Source: Kuschelorhynchus macadamiae
Lineage: Eukaryota > Arthropoda > Insecta > Coleoptera > Curculionidae
Direction of reading: 5' to 3'
Length of the DNA: 64,000 nucleotides
NCBI GenBank assembly: GCA_030620095.1
Contig: JAUTXW010000934.1
Span: 37,073 to 101,072, forward strand
Under the pieces are notes generated by a model. That model had not been told where the DNA came from, made no database searches, and worked only from the letters and a program-made list of their open reading frames with translations. Every line of letters starts with the position of its first letter. The stretch's first letter is position 1. The position numbers and the translations under genes are program-made. Positions 22,490 to 33,561 of the stretch are shown one piece after another.

Positions 22490-22532
22490 TCTGCTGATGA
22501 TGCTAACTTGGTTAGCGAAACGCGCGTCCAGA
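22490..22532 (+). ncRNA. Hammerhead ribozyme motif of PLE 1
   Basis: The conserved core is complete: CTGATGA (22494-22500), helix II GCTAAC/GTTAGC with loop TTG, GAAA (22517-22520), then CGCGC and the GTC cleavage triplet (22526-22528). Helix I is at least TCTG (22490-22493) with CAGA (22529-22532). Helix III is tiny, but ACGCGCGT is self-complementary, which would suit a dimeric form. Hammerheads are a known feature of PLE terminal regions. Activity is inferred, not tested. Confidence 0.75.
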
Positions 22533-22613
22533 ACGTAACAAGTTGTGGTGTAGTGTGGTTAGAACTTTTGTATTTTGATCTATCGCCCACCACAGGTTCC
22601 AGTGTTAGGAGTC

Positions 22614-23904
22614 ATCACAAAGTTTAAATTCAGGAACATACAGGGGGCTTATTGATTTTGTATCAGAAATCGATGTGGCTATGAAACAACATTTGCAAGA
22701 AAATAACATGACGTCAAAGTCAGTTCAAAATGACATACTAATTGCCATTTTAATAGCTTGCCAAGAAGAAGGAAAAAACAGGTATCAGAATCGCAGTTGG
22801 TAGCGATTCAGTGTGATGAATCCACTAATATTTCTAGGCAACTGCGACTTGTCATTATTTTATGATATGAACGAAATGGAGAAATTCATGAACGTTTTTG
22901 GAAATTTTTACAAATTTGTCACATAGTGCCAATGACATCGCCAGAGTAATTAAGAAAGAGTTGGCATTACTTAATATATTCGCAAATCAACTAATAGGTC
23001 AAAGCTATGACAAGGCTGCAGTTATGTCAGGAAGAGAAGGGGTGTATAAAGTATGATAAGAAACAAATATCCATATACATTCTATGTACATTGCAATGCA
23101 CACCAGTTTATTTTTACTGAAAAGCATTTATGTTAATACAAATGTGGCAAATTTTATTGCCAATTTACATGTATTTTCAGCTTTTTTTTTAGATCAGCAA
23201 AACGGACTAGAGTGCTAGATGACATAGTAAAAAAGGATTCCCGTAGCACGAGCAACCATAAGAAATTTTAAAACATGTACTGTGAGAGAGGTTCATGAAA
23301 ACAAAGAGCACCTAAAAAACTTGTTTAGAAAGCACATTAGACACTCCAGTAACTAAGTAATGAAATTGAGACGTTATTGGGTTATTTAAATAATGAACAT
23401 TTTATTTATTTTCTTACATTTTTGGCTCAAACAATGGCACGCTGTCAAATCCTCTTTAAAAAATTTCAATCTCCGTCTTTGGATACTGTTAAAATGAACG
23501 GATTTTGAAACAGTTTTGACGCTATTACAAATTGTCTTAACTTAGAAACTTAGATCGTCCAACTTCACCCCCAAAGAAGCGTAGTCAGTCGACATTCTTT
23601 TCTGCACAAACAAAAGGAGCGTGTAATATCTTAATTAACCTGGCCAAAGATTGCTTTCAGTTTACAGAACCTCTGCTAGCAACAAAACTTTTTTTCTGAG
23701 AAATTTAAGGAATATGAAAAAAATGTTTACAAATGATTTTGATAAAGTTACATGAACTTAATTTTTTTGAGAAAGTAAAGCGAAAAAGTGATTTACTGTC
23801 TTATTTATAGCAGAAAAGATTTCCATCATGCGGGAAGCGCATTGACAGTTTTAGAAATATTTATCGAAAGAAACCTGACTGAATGCTTTAATGAAACTAT
23901 CCTG
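22614..23904 (+). pseudogene. hAT transposase pseudogene (ZMYM1/DUF4371-like), 5' portion
   Basis: Readable in pieces: 'LIDFVSEIDVAMKQHL', 'QCDESTNISRQLRLVI' (the family's D-E-S/T-T-x-I-S block), 'GQSYDKAAVMSGREGG' (near D-G-A-x-x-M-S-G), 'HCNAHQFIF', 'AKRTRVLDDIVKKDS' and 'RKDFHHAGSALTVLEIFIER'. Frames shift and stops occur, so it is dead. These transposases cut and paste DNA with an RNase H-like fold. A PLE is inserted at 23904, and the hAT frame resumes after the target duplication at 24811. Confidence 0.75.
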
Positions 23905-24178
23905 CTAGCTATGGGATCTCCTCTATCACCTGTGGTAGCGAATGTCTTTATGGAAGCAACATATTGCTCTAACATCCGCTCAACTAAAATCAAAACACTG
24001 GTTCAGATATGTAGATGATACTTTTGTTGTTTGGCTTCATGGACAGGATAATCTCCTCATATTTTCTGATCACCTTAATCGACAACATCATAATATCAAG
24101 TTTACAATGGAAATTGAATCTAATCGAGCGATTCCCTTTCTAGATGTATATGTTCAAAGGAAGGAAAATGGTACATTA

Positions 24179-24381
24179 GGACATTCTGTGATTGTACAAT
24201 GCTTGAGATCCCCAAAAGATATTGTACCTTTCCAAACAGAAGGAGTATATAAAATTCCTTGCTCCTATGGAGAAGGAAGCATTGTACAATCACAGAATAG
24301 GACATTCTGTGATTGTACAATGTTTAAGATCCCCAAAAGATATTGTACTTTTCCAAACAGGAGGAGTATATAAAATTCCTG
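24179..24381 (+). repeat. Direct 121-bp-spaced duplication with inverted junction inside PLE 2
   Basis: About 80 bp from 'GACATTCTGTGATTGTACAA' (24180) is repeated at 24301. The space between the copies holds an inverted copy of the first 19 bases: CATTGTACAATCACAGAAT at 24280-24298 against its exact reverse complement at 24304-24322. It replaces the linker between RT and endonuclease and destroys the frame. Confidence 0.85.
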
Positions 24382-24724
24382 TGGAGAAATGTATGTGGAC
24401 GAAACAGGACGCTCAATATCAACTAGAGTTAAGGAACATGAACGATGTATTAAAAAGAAACAAGTTGTTCAATCTGCCGTAGCTGAACACCAGCATACCA
24501 CTGGGCATATTATAAAAATAAAGGAAACAAAGGGTCTAGCATCGGCTCCAGGATTTGATAAACGAAAAATTAGAGATTCTTTTATGTTATAAAAATGGGT
24601 TACGGTCTACATCACATGTGGAAACCGATCTTAACACATGGTCACGGTTCGGCGAGCACAGGTCGGGTATAAAATGAATCTCTTCGAGCTCATTCAGTTT
24701 TCAGATCTCGTGGAGTAAAGACCC

Positions 24725-24759
24725 CTGAAGATGCCTCGTGCAATCGAAACCGAAACGTC
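24725..24759 (+). ncRNA. Candidate degenerate hammerhead ribozyme of PLE 2
   Basis: CTGAAGA (24725-24731, fits the CUGANGA rule), then GAAA (24752-24755) and GTC (24757-24759). Helix II, GCCTCG against CGAAAC, pairs only in part, and helix I is weak. The position at the PLE 3' end supports the call. It is likely inactive. Confidence 0.45.
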
Positions 24760-24810
24760 AGATGGTAATTCCAATTTGACAAGGCCTAATCCCAAAAACG
24801 ATGTTTTCTT

Positions 24811-24925
24811 AACTATCCTGGTATTAAAATTAATCTGTACGATTACATTAAAAAAGGATGGATTTTTTTGTACAAATAAACAATATATTATGCATGTTGT
24901 TCATCAAGCTGTTTATATTAGCTAG
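24811..24925 (+). pseudogene. hAT transposase pseudogene, continuation after PLE 2
   Basis: After the second AACTATCCTG the frame reads 'TILVLKLICTITLKK', which fits the 'E-x-V-x-L-L-K-I-L' region expected directly after 'LTECFNE' at the other side of the PLE. Beyond about 24925 the similarity fades. Confidence 0.5.
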
Positions 24926-27910
24926 GTTTTGCGCTGTTTTTATAATTTAAATTTAACTTTTTTTCGATTTCTTTTGTTTAGGAGTGCCGAATAAAAAAAT
25001 ATTGAACACCCATTTTAAAATCGCACGAACAGCCACTGAGTGAGGCATTTAATATAAGGGACGATAAAAAAGTATGTTACAAAATTATAACAAGTACAAA
25101 ATACTGAAAAACAAAAACTCAAATGCTTAGAATCCGATTAGACACTTAACTTTACGTAGGTACCCGGTGCGAAATACATTCCTGACCAAGAAACAGCTAA
25201 GAACGTTTCTGTAATGCACTAAACAATGCATGGTATATTACGCTTTAGCAAGTCAAGCGTTGTTTTCAATGGCACGTCAGTGTGTCGTGGTGTAGCACAG
25301 TAACTATCTAGTAAATATGCTTGTTAATCAAAAGCATATTTTACTGTGGTCCAGCTCACGCAGGCACAAAGGTTCTGCTTCAAAGGTTCATTTCACAAGC
25401 GTCAGTTCAGTGTTGAAAGTTTTAAAATGACTTAAATCAGTTTGTAGTTAAGAAGATCTGATTGTAGAATATGGTTACAAAGGTATGAATGAGGTACGCG
25501 CTATAATAGAAAATGGAACGTATATCTATAATTATTATAAAAAATGCTGTGATGATTTGATAAGAAAGTTTAGCGCTATTAATACGTAAACGTATCCCAT
25601 AGATAAAAATAAACATATTTCGCAAAGAGTTTAAATGTCCGCGTAATAGTTCTGATAGAGTAACACTGACTGAAACTGAAAAGTAGTTGTTTCATGTATT
25701 CAGGTGTGAATATTTAAAAAATATAAATACAATTAAAAACGATATATACAGGAAGACAGTCAAATATGGTTATTTGAAGTTATTTTTACAGGCTTCTATC
25801 TAAATTAGTACTTCTCTAAAAATGGAATCTTGTAATTCGATACAGTTATACGCTTCTTTATGTTGAACTGTGGTGGAATTTTGGATACATTTGGAAGTTC
25901 AATGGCAATACAATATTATAAAATAAAATAAAAATAATGATTTTAAATATTACTTTAAACTTGCAACCATTAATAGATTTTTAACTTACTGAGATAAGTT
26001 GTTTTTGCTCTATCAAATATATTATTACGTACTTTTAACTTATTACCACTTTTCGTAATGCATAATGGTTGTAATGTTCTATTATTTTTTAAGTTGCACA
26101 AGAGGTATTTGATGTTATGTTAGTATGTGTCTGAAAATACATGTTCTGCATGAAATCACTTTCAAATTGTAAAGCAGTAATCATAGTAAATACTGTAATT
26201 ATTCTTGGGCCATTATTTCAATTTCTATACTTACCGCGATAGAGAAACATGTTTCGCTAGTAAGAAACATACTAAGTTAATGCCTAATATGATCCAGAAA
26301 GGTTACTGCGTTCCAGTAAAATATACTTCTGCATTGTAGTAAGCAATGCGCGATTTATTATAGCTCTAAATACCATGCGTTGTTTACTGCATTACAGAAA
26401 CAGGTATCACGGTAAAGAATGGATTTTCGCTACCCGGTTACCCGTATAAAGCAAAAAGTAAGAAGTAAGCTATTTCTGAATCATCCGTATACCCAACAAA
26501 GCATTTACTTCAATGCCACGATTGACATTACTAACTTATTCATTATTTTTTTATAATTACCTGTAATTAGCAAACAAAAATTGACATAAAATATATGTCA
26601 GAACTTTACAAAATTCAGACAGGAACCGTAAAATGTATTCTACATTTTGATTTATGTCTATTTGTGCCGCTTTTAAAAGCATTTGAGGATATATTTGCAA
26701 GGTTTCTGGATCCGTGTCGGGTTAAACATTACACCTTAGGATAAATCTTATCTTGACGACGCCATCGCCTAGAGTATGTTTTGGGTATATAGCTCAATAA
26801 AGACAATGTTGTTTTGACATGAGAATTTAAGATTTGCAAGATAAGACAGTCGGAGAATAAAAAACTGAACAACGTGGAAAGTTCTTGGTCTGAGTAATTG
26901 GACTGTATACAGTAGTACATATGCAAGTCACTTCTTCTGTTTTCCTGATACGGAAGACTGACGAAAACACAATAAATACTATTTCGTCAAAGTAGAACCT
27001 AGATAGTAAGTATTCTTAGACAAGGGACGTCCACGATGCCTATATATGAGGGAAGCATTCTTGTGATGTTTAAATCATTAATCAGACAAATACAGGAAAA
27101 GCTGTTTTTCATATACTAATAGTTTGGAACTAAAGGAATATTTAAAATGCAGACGCGTATTCTTAAATTTACAGCCGCCAAGACGATACGAAATAGACAA
27201 AAAAGTGGGTAAGCTCCATACGACATTAACTTAAATAATTATATCAAAAGTGGTGTGAAATGTAAAGCAGGCGTATTATATTATCAAAGAAATAAAAAAT
27301 TATATTGTTTTTTTAAATTGGACCATTTGTTTATTAAAATGTAGTGTGCAGATGATTTTCACGCTCGCTAACATCGTTTGTAGCTGCTTATAATAAATCG
27401 GACATTTTTCTATCCAAAGTTTTAAAATGTTCGTAATTTTTTGCCAGTTGTAAAAAAAATTAAATGAGCGTTTAACATTTTATAAATATTATTTAAGATA
27501 ATTTTTGTTGACCTAAGGTACACAGGCTTATAATTATTTGCCCTTTAACCATATTTTGTTATTATTTTAACGTATTACATTAACTCACACTTAAAATAAA
27601 CATATTTTGACCAGCAATATTTCTGTCAGAAATTTTCTGACTAACTTGGTAAACAGCAGCAAAATGTGAAGATTATATGGGGCCCCCCTCCTTTTTTGGA
27701 TTTATTGTACACATAATTTAATAAAAATAATAGGTCTTGTTTTGCTAAATATATATTCATCTGGACTTTTTGCAATATCAATTCGGGTTTAGACTTGAAC
27801 CTCCCCTCCCCAGCGGTACGTATCTGTTGGTAAGAATTAAATGTATCTTATAACTGTTTCAAGATTTTGTGGAATACGACTAAGAGAATTTATTCCGTTT
27901 TTGGCCCTTA
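24926..27910. other. Non-coding stretch with a dispersed inverted repeat pair
   Basis: No gene recognised. A segment near 25150-25260 ('GTTTCTGTAATGCACTAAAC', 'AATGCATGGTAT') is present in inverted form near 26360-26450 ('TACCATGCGTTGTTTACTGC'), suggesting worn termini of a roughly 1.3-kb element. A second segment at 26600-26720 ('CAGAACTTTACAAAATTC', 'GCAAGGTTTCTGGATC') is repeated in diverged form at 31276-31370, so both are parts of a low-copy dispersed repeat. Confidence 0.45.
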
Positions 27911-28502
27911 TTAGATTTTGTTTATTTTATGAATACCTACTGGAAATTTGTTTTTTCTACTAATTTATTTTAATTTACTTTATACCGAGGTTATCGAATA
28001 TCATTCGTTACACTTATATTGTTCTTAAATGCATAAGATATTTTAGCATATTTTATTTAACCAATAGAACAAAAGTAGATAATTTCAATTTTTCAACTAT
28101 TTTACAATTTTACAAGCTTACTTAGTCTAGCTTAAGCAATGAATGAAGTGATGTCCATAGTCACGAACATTGGCAGTTAGGAATGATACAATCGAAAATT
28201 TATGAATTAGATTTTGTTTATTTTATGAATACCTACTGGAAATTTGTTTTTTCTACTAATTTATTTTAATTTACTTTATACCGAGGTTATCGAATATCAT
28301 TCGTTACACTTATATTGTTCTTAAATGCATAAGATATTTTAGCATATTTTATTTAACCAATAGAACAAAAGTAGATAATTTCAATTTTTCAACTATTTTA
28401 CAATTTTACAAGCTTACTTAGTCTAGCTTAAGCAATGAATGAAGTGATGTCCATAGTCACGAACATTGGCAGTTAGGAATGATACAATCGAAAATTTATG
28501 AA
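27911..28502 (+). repeat. Perfect-looking 296-bp tandem duplication
   Basis: 27911-28206 and 28207-28502 read the same base for base as far as I can compare, from 'TTAGATTTTGTTTATTTTAT' to 'TCGAAAATTTATGAA'. There is no coding content. It is either a very recent tandem duplication or an assembly artefact. Confidence 0.9.
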
Positions 28503-28713
28503 TGAACTAGAACCAGTTGCCACTTGTGATCGTCAATAAGAAAGGATATCCGGAATATATAAGCACTATTACTTTAGACTCTAGTAGTAGTAATAACTCG
28601 AGTGATAGCGAGTAATTTTTTTGAGTTTAAGTTTTTGAATTATTTAAATTATTTTAATACCCTGAAATTTGGTTTGATTTTCGAAACCATGATTTATCGA
28701 AATAACAATTGTA

Positions 28714-28720
<7 letters not shown>

Positions 28721-28774
<54 letters not shown>
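28721..28774. repeat. (AT)n microsatellite
   Basis: About 54 bp of AT dinucleotides. It produces the Y-I repeat frames on both strands here, which are not genes. Confidence 0.95.
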
Positions 28775-28777
<3 letters not shown>

Positions 28778-28799
28778 ACATATACTGTGTTTTTAAAAG

Positions 28800-28899
28800 T
28801 TTTTGTTGGGCGCCATTTTGTTACGACATTTAATTTTTCTGGATTCTTAGATTCATAACAAAATGTTACCAGTTCATTCTTATGTAACACTTGACTTTT
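28800..28899 (-). repeat. AAGATGGCGG family fragment, copy E left piece
   Basis: 'GGGCGCCATTTTGTTACGAC' and 'AACAAAATGTTACCAGTTCA' match the family in inverted orientation. The family resumes at 29625, so the hammerhead array at 28940-29610 lies inside a copy of this repeat. Confidence 0.6.
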
Positions 28900-29000
28900 G
28901 CTCCAAATGGTTTTCGTTAACGTTGTTTGTTGTTGTTATCAGCGTGGCGTATTATTTGGGGTTAGGATCCAGTATAAAAACAAAAGTCTTTTTTTTTATT

Positions 29001-29040
29001 GTCGACGTTTCGCAACTTTATTGTTGCATCCTCAGGACAC
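29001..29040 (-). ncRNA. Hammerhead ribozyme motif, unit 1 (minus strand)
   Basis: Read on the minus strand: CTGAGGA, helix II GCAAC-AATAAA-GTTGC, GAAAC and GTC, with helix I TGTC/GACA. All conserved core bases are present. Helix III is only the self-complementary ACGT. Confidence 0.7.
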
Positions 29041-29276
29041 ATATATAGCTTTTTTATCCTGCATGAAACCCATATTATTAGTCTTTACCTACTCCTTTGA
29101 TCCTCAGATATATCCTAACCCCAAATAATACACCACTCTTAATATAACAGCAAGAGGATATGAGGATAGTTAACGGAAGCTATTTAGAAACTTAATATCT
29201 GGGAAATATCTGCAGACCAACGTAGTAGATAAAGACCGATAATATGGGTTTCATGCAGGATATAGAATCTATATGT

Positions 29277-29317
29277 GTGTCCTGAGGATGCAACAATAAA
29301 GTTGCGAAACGTCGACA
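29277..29317 (+). ncRNA. Hammerhead ribozyme motif, unit 2
   Basis: CTGAGGA (29282-29288), GCAAC-AATAAA-GTTGC, GAAAC (29306-29310) and GTC (29311-29313), with TGTC/GACA as helix I. The core is intact and it is the direct counterpart of the inverted unit. Confidence 0.7.
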
Positions 29318-29525
29318 ATTTAAAAAGATACTTTTGTTTTTATACTGGGTCCTAACCCCAAATAATACGCCACTCTAATAACAGCAAATAATACACCCCT
29401 CTACATAACAAGATGATCGTTAAAAAAAACATTTAGAAACTTAATAACTGGCAATTATCTGCGGACAACTGCAGTAGTTAAAGACTGATAATATAGGTTT
29501 CATGCAGAATATAGGATCTATATAC

Positions 29526-29560
29526 GTGCCGTGAGGATGCAACAATATAGTTGCGAAACG
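29526..29560 (+). ncRNA. Hammerhead ribozyme motif, unit 3, core mutated
   Basis: GTGAGGA replaces CTGAGGA (29531-29537), changing the essential first core C. Helix II (GCAAC/GTTGC) and GAAAC-GTC remain. It is expected to be inactive because the C pairs with the core G in the folded ribozyme. Confidence 0.6.
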
Positions 29561-29624
29561 TCGATTATTTAGTGTTTTTTTACCTGTTCTTAACCCCAAA
29601 TAATGCACCAGTCTAACAAATTTT

Positions 29625-30155
29625 TTTAACATTGTTCCGCCATATTGGATTTTTACCAAAATATTGCCGGGTCATCCCCATATAACCCTTAATTTTTGGT
29701 CAAATTTTGAAGTCAAGCGGATAAGTAGTTTTTAAGCTAGGCCGCGAACTGACAGACACACAGAGAACGACGAAATTGAAAAAATAATTTATTTGGCATC
29801 TAGGGACGCTAAAACGTGAAGATATGTAAAACCTGAGGTGATTTTTTAACAATTACTCATTTTTTTTACATTTCACTAGGCCGCCATTTCATTGATTCGC
29901 CATACTGAATTTTTACCAAAATATTACCAGGTCATCCTCACATGACTCTTAATTTTCGATCAAAATTTGAAGTCAATTGGGTAAGTAGTTTTTGAGCTTT
30001 CCCACGAATAGACAGACAGACGAACAGACAGACCGACAGAATTAAGAAAACATTTTTTTTCGGCATCTAGAGATCCTGAAACGTGAAGATCTGAAAAAAT
30101 CTCGGAAGATGATTTTTTTCGCGATTACAATACTTCCCTTTACGAGGGAAGTAGA
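29625..30155 (-). repeat. AAGATGGCGG family, copy E main piece
   Basis: Inverted copy with 'CAAAATATTACCAGGTCATC', 'AGGCCGCCATTTC', CAGACAGACGAACAGAC short repeats and the terminal hairpin 'CTTCCCTTTACGAGGGAAG' at about 30135. Non-coding. Confidence 0.75.
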
Positions 30156-31825
30156 AAAGAGGCATACATTATGAATTATGAAATTGGGTGATAATTCTGG
30201 CATTTGAAATAAATAAAGCCTATATTTCAAAAAGAAACCAAAAAAACCGAGAAAGACGCAAAGAAAAATAACGTTTCGTTTCACGTAACATTGTGTTCCT
30301 TTTATCCAGAATAATTTTTAACATCAAGTAGTGTATTTAGTGTATGTTCGAAACTAAGCCTAATATTTATGGTTTTGACGTCATACACTAAAGCTGAAAT
30401 GAAATATTTCCCATTAAGACGCAAAATTTAAGTTCAATTTAAGATAACACACAAAACATTATTCGGTAAATGTCATAGTACAAGTAATTTTTTTACTGAG
30501 CTGAGGTTTATAGCCCTATTCATGCACGTTTAATACTAGAATCTAGATTCGTAACTGTTTAATTCCCCTGGGGTAATATTTATAGTACAACAAAGAGCCG
30601 ATGATATAAGAAAATAAGTCGCATAACATTAGCGCAACTTAAATGAAAGGATCAAATTCGAATATTAAAATCGGTGACACAACTAAATGCGGACGTTCCA
30701 CGCTCGACGGGGCAACACTGATTTGCAAAGAGATTTGGCAGAGGTCCAAATGGTGAAGGGGAACGGAAGAAGATTCGTGACCCATTTTCGCTATTGCTAC
30801 AGGACAGACAAAAGGTCTGCGCTACACAAAAACAGTTCTTACGTACACCCACTTCCACTTAGGTTTTGTATTTCTAAGTGGACGAAAAAACAATAGCCAT
30901 ACGTCTTGACGTCCTTTAACGAAATTGAGTTCTACATCCTGTCTGTTTTCAGAGGAATTAGCTTTATTACGGGGATTACTTTAAATGAAATGGGTTATGT
31001 TTGTTAGAAAACAAGCGTTTACTTTCTGCTCTTAATGAGCAACTCGAAAATTAAACTTATAAGTATTTCACAGATTTGATCGTGGATTGATTTCTATTTA
31101 AAAGACGAATGAAATAACAATACAATAAACCAACACTTGGTATCACGTTAAAATTAAAATAAAATTATTTCTGAAAACCCCGTCTACTTCGATGTCATGT
31201 TTAACACGAGTCACCTATTTATTATTTTAATTATAATTACGTTCATTTTATAAACAAAATTGGCCATGTAATGTTAGAACTTTACAAAATTTGGACAGGA
31301 TCAGTGAAATTTATTCTGTTACATAGCATTAACGAGATATTATTTGCAAATTTCTGGAAGCATGTCATTCTACGAAGTTCTTTTATGAAAACGTCTTTTT
31401 CTATTATTGTGTCGGCAAGACCAATCTTGAAAAAGTGACAATTTTGTTAAAAACGAAAATTGTATGCATATATTTCCAAACTTGTTTTTACCCACTTTCT
31501 TGATCTTATCTATATTTTTTAGCAAAAATATGAAACTTTCGAGCTGTCCTTTTTGTCCTAGAAGTTATGGATAATCCGATAAGAAGCCAGAAAACCATGC
31601 AAAAAAATTCATGTACGCTTAATTTAAAAAATTTCTCAAAAATCATCATAACGCCGACTGCTCTGAATTGTATCAGTCTCAGTGGCGGTTCATAAGAGCT
31701 GCAGAGCTGCAGCACTGGTCGTAAATGTCAAATAATATTAATTTTAATCCAGCTTTAACTTTTACATAGGAAGAAAATTCACGAGCTTCTTGGACTACTT
31801 TTAATTACAAATTGTTTTTTTTTAA
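30156..31825. other. Non-coding stretch
   Basis: No recognisable gene. 30650-30900 is less AT-rich, and frames exist on both strands (30652-30858 and 30687-30896), but neither shows a known domain. 31276-31370 repeats the segment seen at 26600-26720. Confidence 0.4.
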
Positions 31826-31829
31826 TGAA

Positions 31830-31876
31830 TGCCGACGTTTCTATAGTTAGGTTTTATACCTTCCTCAGGTCTACAA
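31830..31876 (-). ncRNA. Hammerhead-like motif, probably a PLE terminal relic
   Basis: On the minus strand CTGAGGA (31864-31870) is followed by AGGT-ATAAA-ACCT, an extra AACTATA, then GAAAC and GTC (31836-31838). The core boxes are there, but the extra bases before GAAAC and a weak helix I make activity doubtful. Confidence 0.45.
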
Positions 31877-31937
31877 TAAATACATTTTTCTGAATAGACA
31901 TTATAGACGAAACATTTCATTCATTTTCACACTGCTA

Positions 31938-32205
31938 TAGGAGATGGGTTTTTGTTTCTAGACAACAATGCAAGGCCCCACAGGGCTGCTATTGTCTTGA
32001 ATGATCTAGAAGAAAAAGGCATACCCCACCTTAGATTGTCACTTCTATCGCCAGACTTGAACTGTTAGAACATGCGTGAGATATGGTGCAAAGAAAATTG
32101 AATAGGTCCCGGCATCGGCAGTAGAAACATTCGATGATCAAATGCTGTTCCATAGCATCTGATTAATAATTTAATTGACAGCATGCCAAGAATTCTGATA
32201 CTGTT
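31938..32205 (+). pseudogene. Tc1-like transposase C-terminal fragment
   Basis: 'GDGFLFLDNNARPHRAAIV' carries the second catalytic D of the Tc1 family (D-N-A-R-P-H). 'LNDLEEKGIPHLRLSLLSPD' leads to the third acidic position. Stops and frame changes follow, and 'LINNLIDSMPRI' is the typical C-terminal tail. The N-terminal DNA-binding part is missing. Dead. Confidence 0.75.
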
Positions 32206-33561
32206 GTGGATATTGATAATAGATATTAAGAGCACTTTATTAAAACTACTACCATTAAACCTGTTTAGAAATTTCTAAAAATCAACTACGTTTTACAGAA
32301 ATATTATATTTACTTACATAAAGTCTTCCTAAACTTGATAAACCTGTAGTAGCACTGTTTCAAAATAACTTACCTGAAACAAAAATAAATAAAATATTAT
32401 TTGGAATTAACAAAATAAATGTAGGTTCAGTTTAAATTTTGTGAAAATACAGGATTTTTAGAAAACAAGAAAAAAAATAATCTGTAATTCCTTTTGACAG
32501 CGGCGAATTGATCTCTGAGGCGTCAAACATTTACTATAATTTTTATTTTTAATTTAAATCGACCGATTCCAATTTTAAGGCAATATCCCCGAATTTACAC
32601 AATATATCAATTAGAGGGTCGTGAGATAAAATTCTAGTGCCCCCCCCCCCCCCGAGATTTCGAGAAACTCTAAAATAATCAAAATTAATCAACCTCACCA
32701 AATGTTTCAAACATGTTCGAGAATAAAGTAAAACTAAAGGGTCCAAGTGATTTTTGAAAAAAAATTGTTTCTATTAAAATTTAATTCCAATTTTACAACC
32801 ATCACCTTATTTCTCATCTTGTCGCATATGCTGATCCGAAACTTTAAAGTAAACCTTTAAAATTTCTTATGCTTTTCCAAAATTTATTTTGAAAATTTAA
32901 ACTAACAGTCATTTCAAATCAGGAAAGAAGCCGCAGATCGAAATCAATTACTACAAAATCCTTAAAATTGACATCTTAAAGCTCTATTTTAAATTTATTT
33001 TTCAACGCTACAAGCAACCAAAAAATAAGGGCAACAAAATATTTAATTACTGTTTTTCTGTCTCATTTTTTTTTTAATTTAAAACCCAAATATACTCCTT
33101 TTCTTATTGAAGACATAACTCAAGAAGCCAAACACCACACTAAATATACACCCGACTAATTGCGCAGTTCATTATTTAAAAAGCTGAGAGGCCGCTATTT
33201 ATATCGGCAATAAAAATAAGAACACAAATTTATTTTCGAGTGTCAGTGACGTCTTGGCTCTTTAAGAAGTATTTAAAAGAGCATTAGAGTAGCTGCATTA
33301 CCAAGTGCGCTATAATTACTTAATTCGGATAATTTTACTGGATAAATAACGGTTTCGTAAGTTTGATATGTTGCTTGTAGTGTAGTATTTATTGGTAACA
33401 GAAATACCATTGTTGATTTTTAAGAAATAATTTTTTTCAAATCTGCTAAGTATCTAACATAATTAAAAATAGCGTCGAAAACTGTTCTTTCCGATTATTG
33501 AATAACTGATTTCAGTTATGCTTTATTTAGGTATTCAGCTTTGATTTTACTTAGTGTGAAT
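32206..33561. other. Non-coding stretch
   Basis: No gene or clear element. A run of about 14 C lies at 32640-32653. Confidence 0.4.

Larger units (their letters stand above)
20801..22610 (+). mobile_element. Penelope-like element 1, 5'-incomplete
   Basis: Encodes PLE RT followed by a GIY-YIG endonuclease and ends with a terminal segment containing a hammerhead ribozyme core. The right end is placed at '...CCACAGGTTCCAGTGTTAGGA' because the same end is shared with the element at 60591-60759 and sequence diverges after it. The left end is not clear. No convincing target duplication was found. Its N-terminal RT region is missing, which is common for PLE copies. Confidence 0.8.
23905..24810 (+). 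mobile_element. Penelope-like element 2, 5'-truncated, with 10-bp target duplication
   Basis: The flanking direct repeat AACTATCCTG is exact (23895-23904 and 24811-24820). The insert starts inside the RT at 'MGSPLSPVVANVFME' and includes the catalytic 'RYVDDTFVVW' near 24005 and 'IPFLDVYVQRKENGTLGHSV'. A GIY-YIG remnant follows ('GVYKIP', 'MYVDETGRSISTRVKEHERC'), and then a terminal region with 'KMPRAIETETSDGNSNLT'. The mix of 5' truncation and target duplication is typical of target-primed insertion. Frames are broken at 24000 and around 24200-24390. Confidence 0.85.
28940..29610 (+). mobile_element. Retrozyme-like array of about 238-bp hammerhead-bearing units
   Basis: The block 'TAACCCCAAATAATACACCA' recurs at about 29116, 29353 and 29591, giving two head-to-tail units of roughly 237 and 238 bp. 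A third, inverted unit (28942-29128) lies to their left and pairs with 29190-29375. Every unit has one hammerhead core and shared blocks such as 'GGTTTCATGCAG' and 'TTTAGAAACTTAATA'. There is no ORF. Tandem units of this size, each with a small hammerhead, match what is described for animal retrozymes and for PLE terminal repeats. I cannot tell which without an autonomous partner. Confidence 0.7.

Noticed and set aside
20765..22621. TCACAAA as the target duplication of PLE 1
   Set aside because: Seven bases in AT-rich DNA, not adjacent to the inferred right end (4 bases away), and the left end is undefined.
30652..30896. Overlapping sense and antisense ORFs in a less AT-rich patch
   Set aside because: No domain, no splice or start context, and the two frames are mirror images of the same patch.
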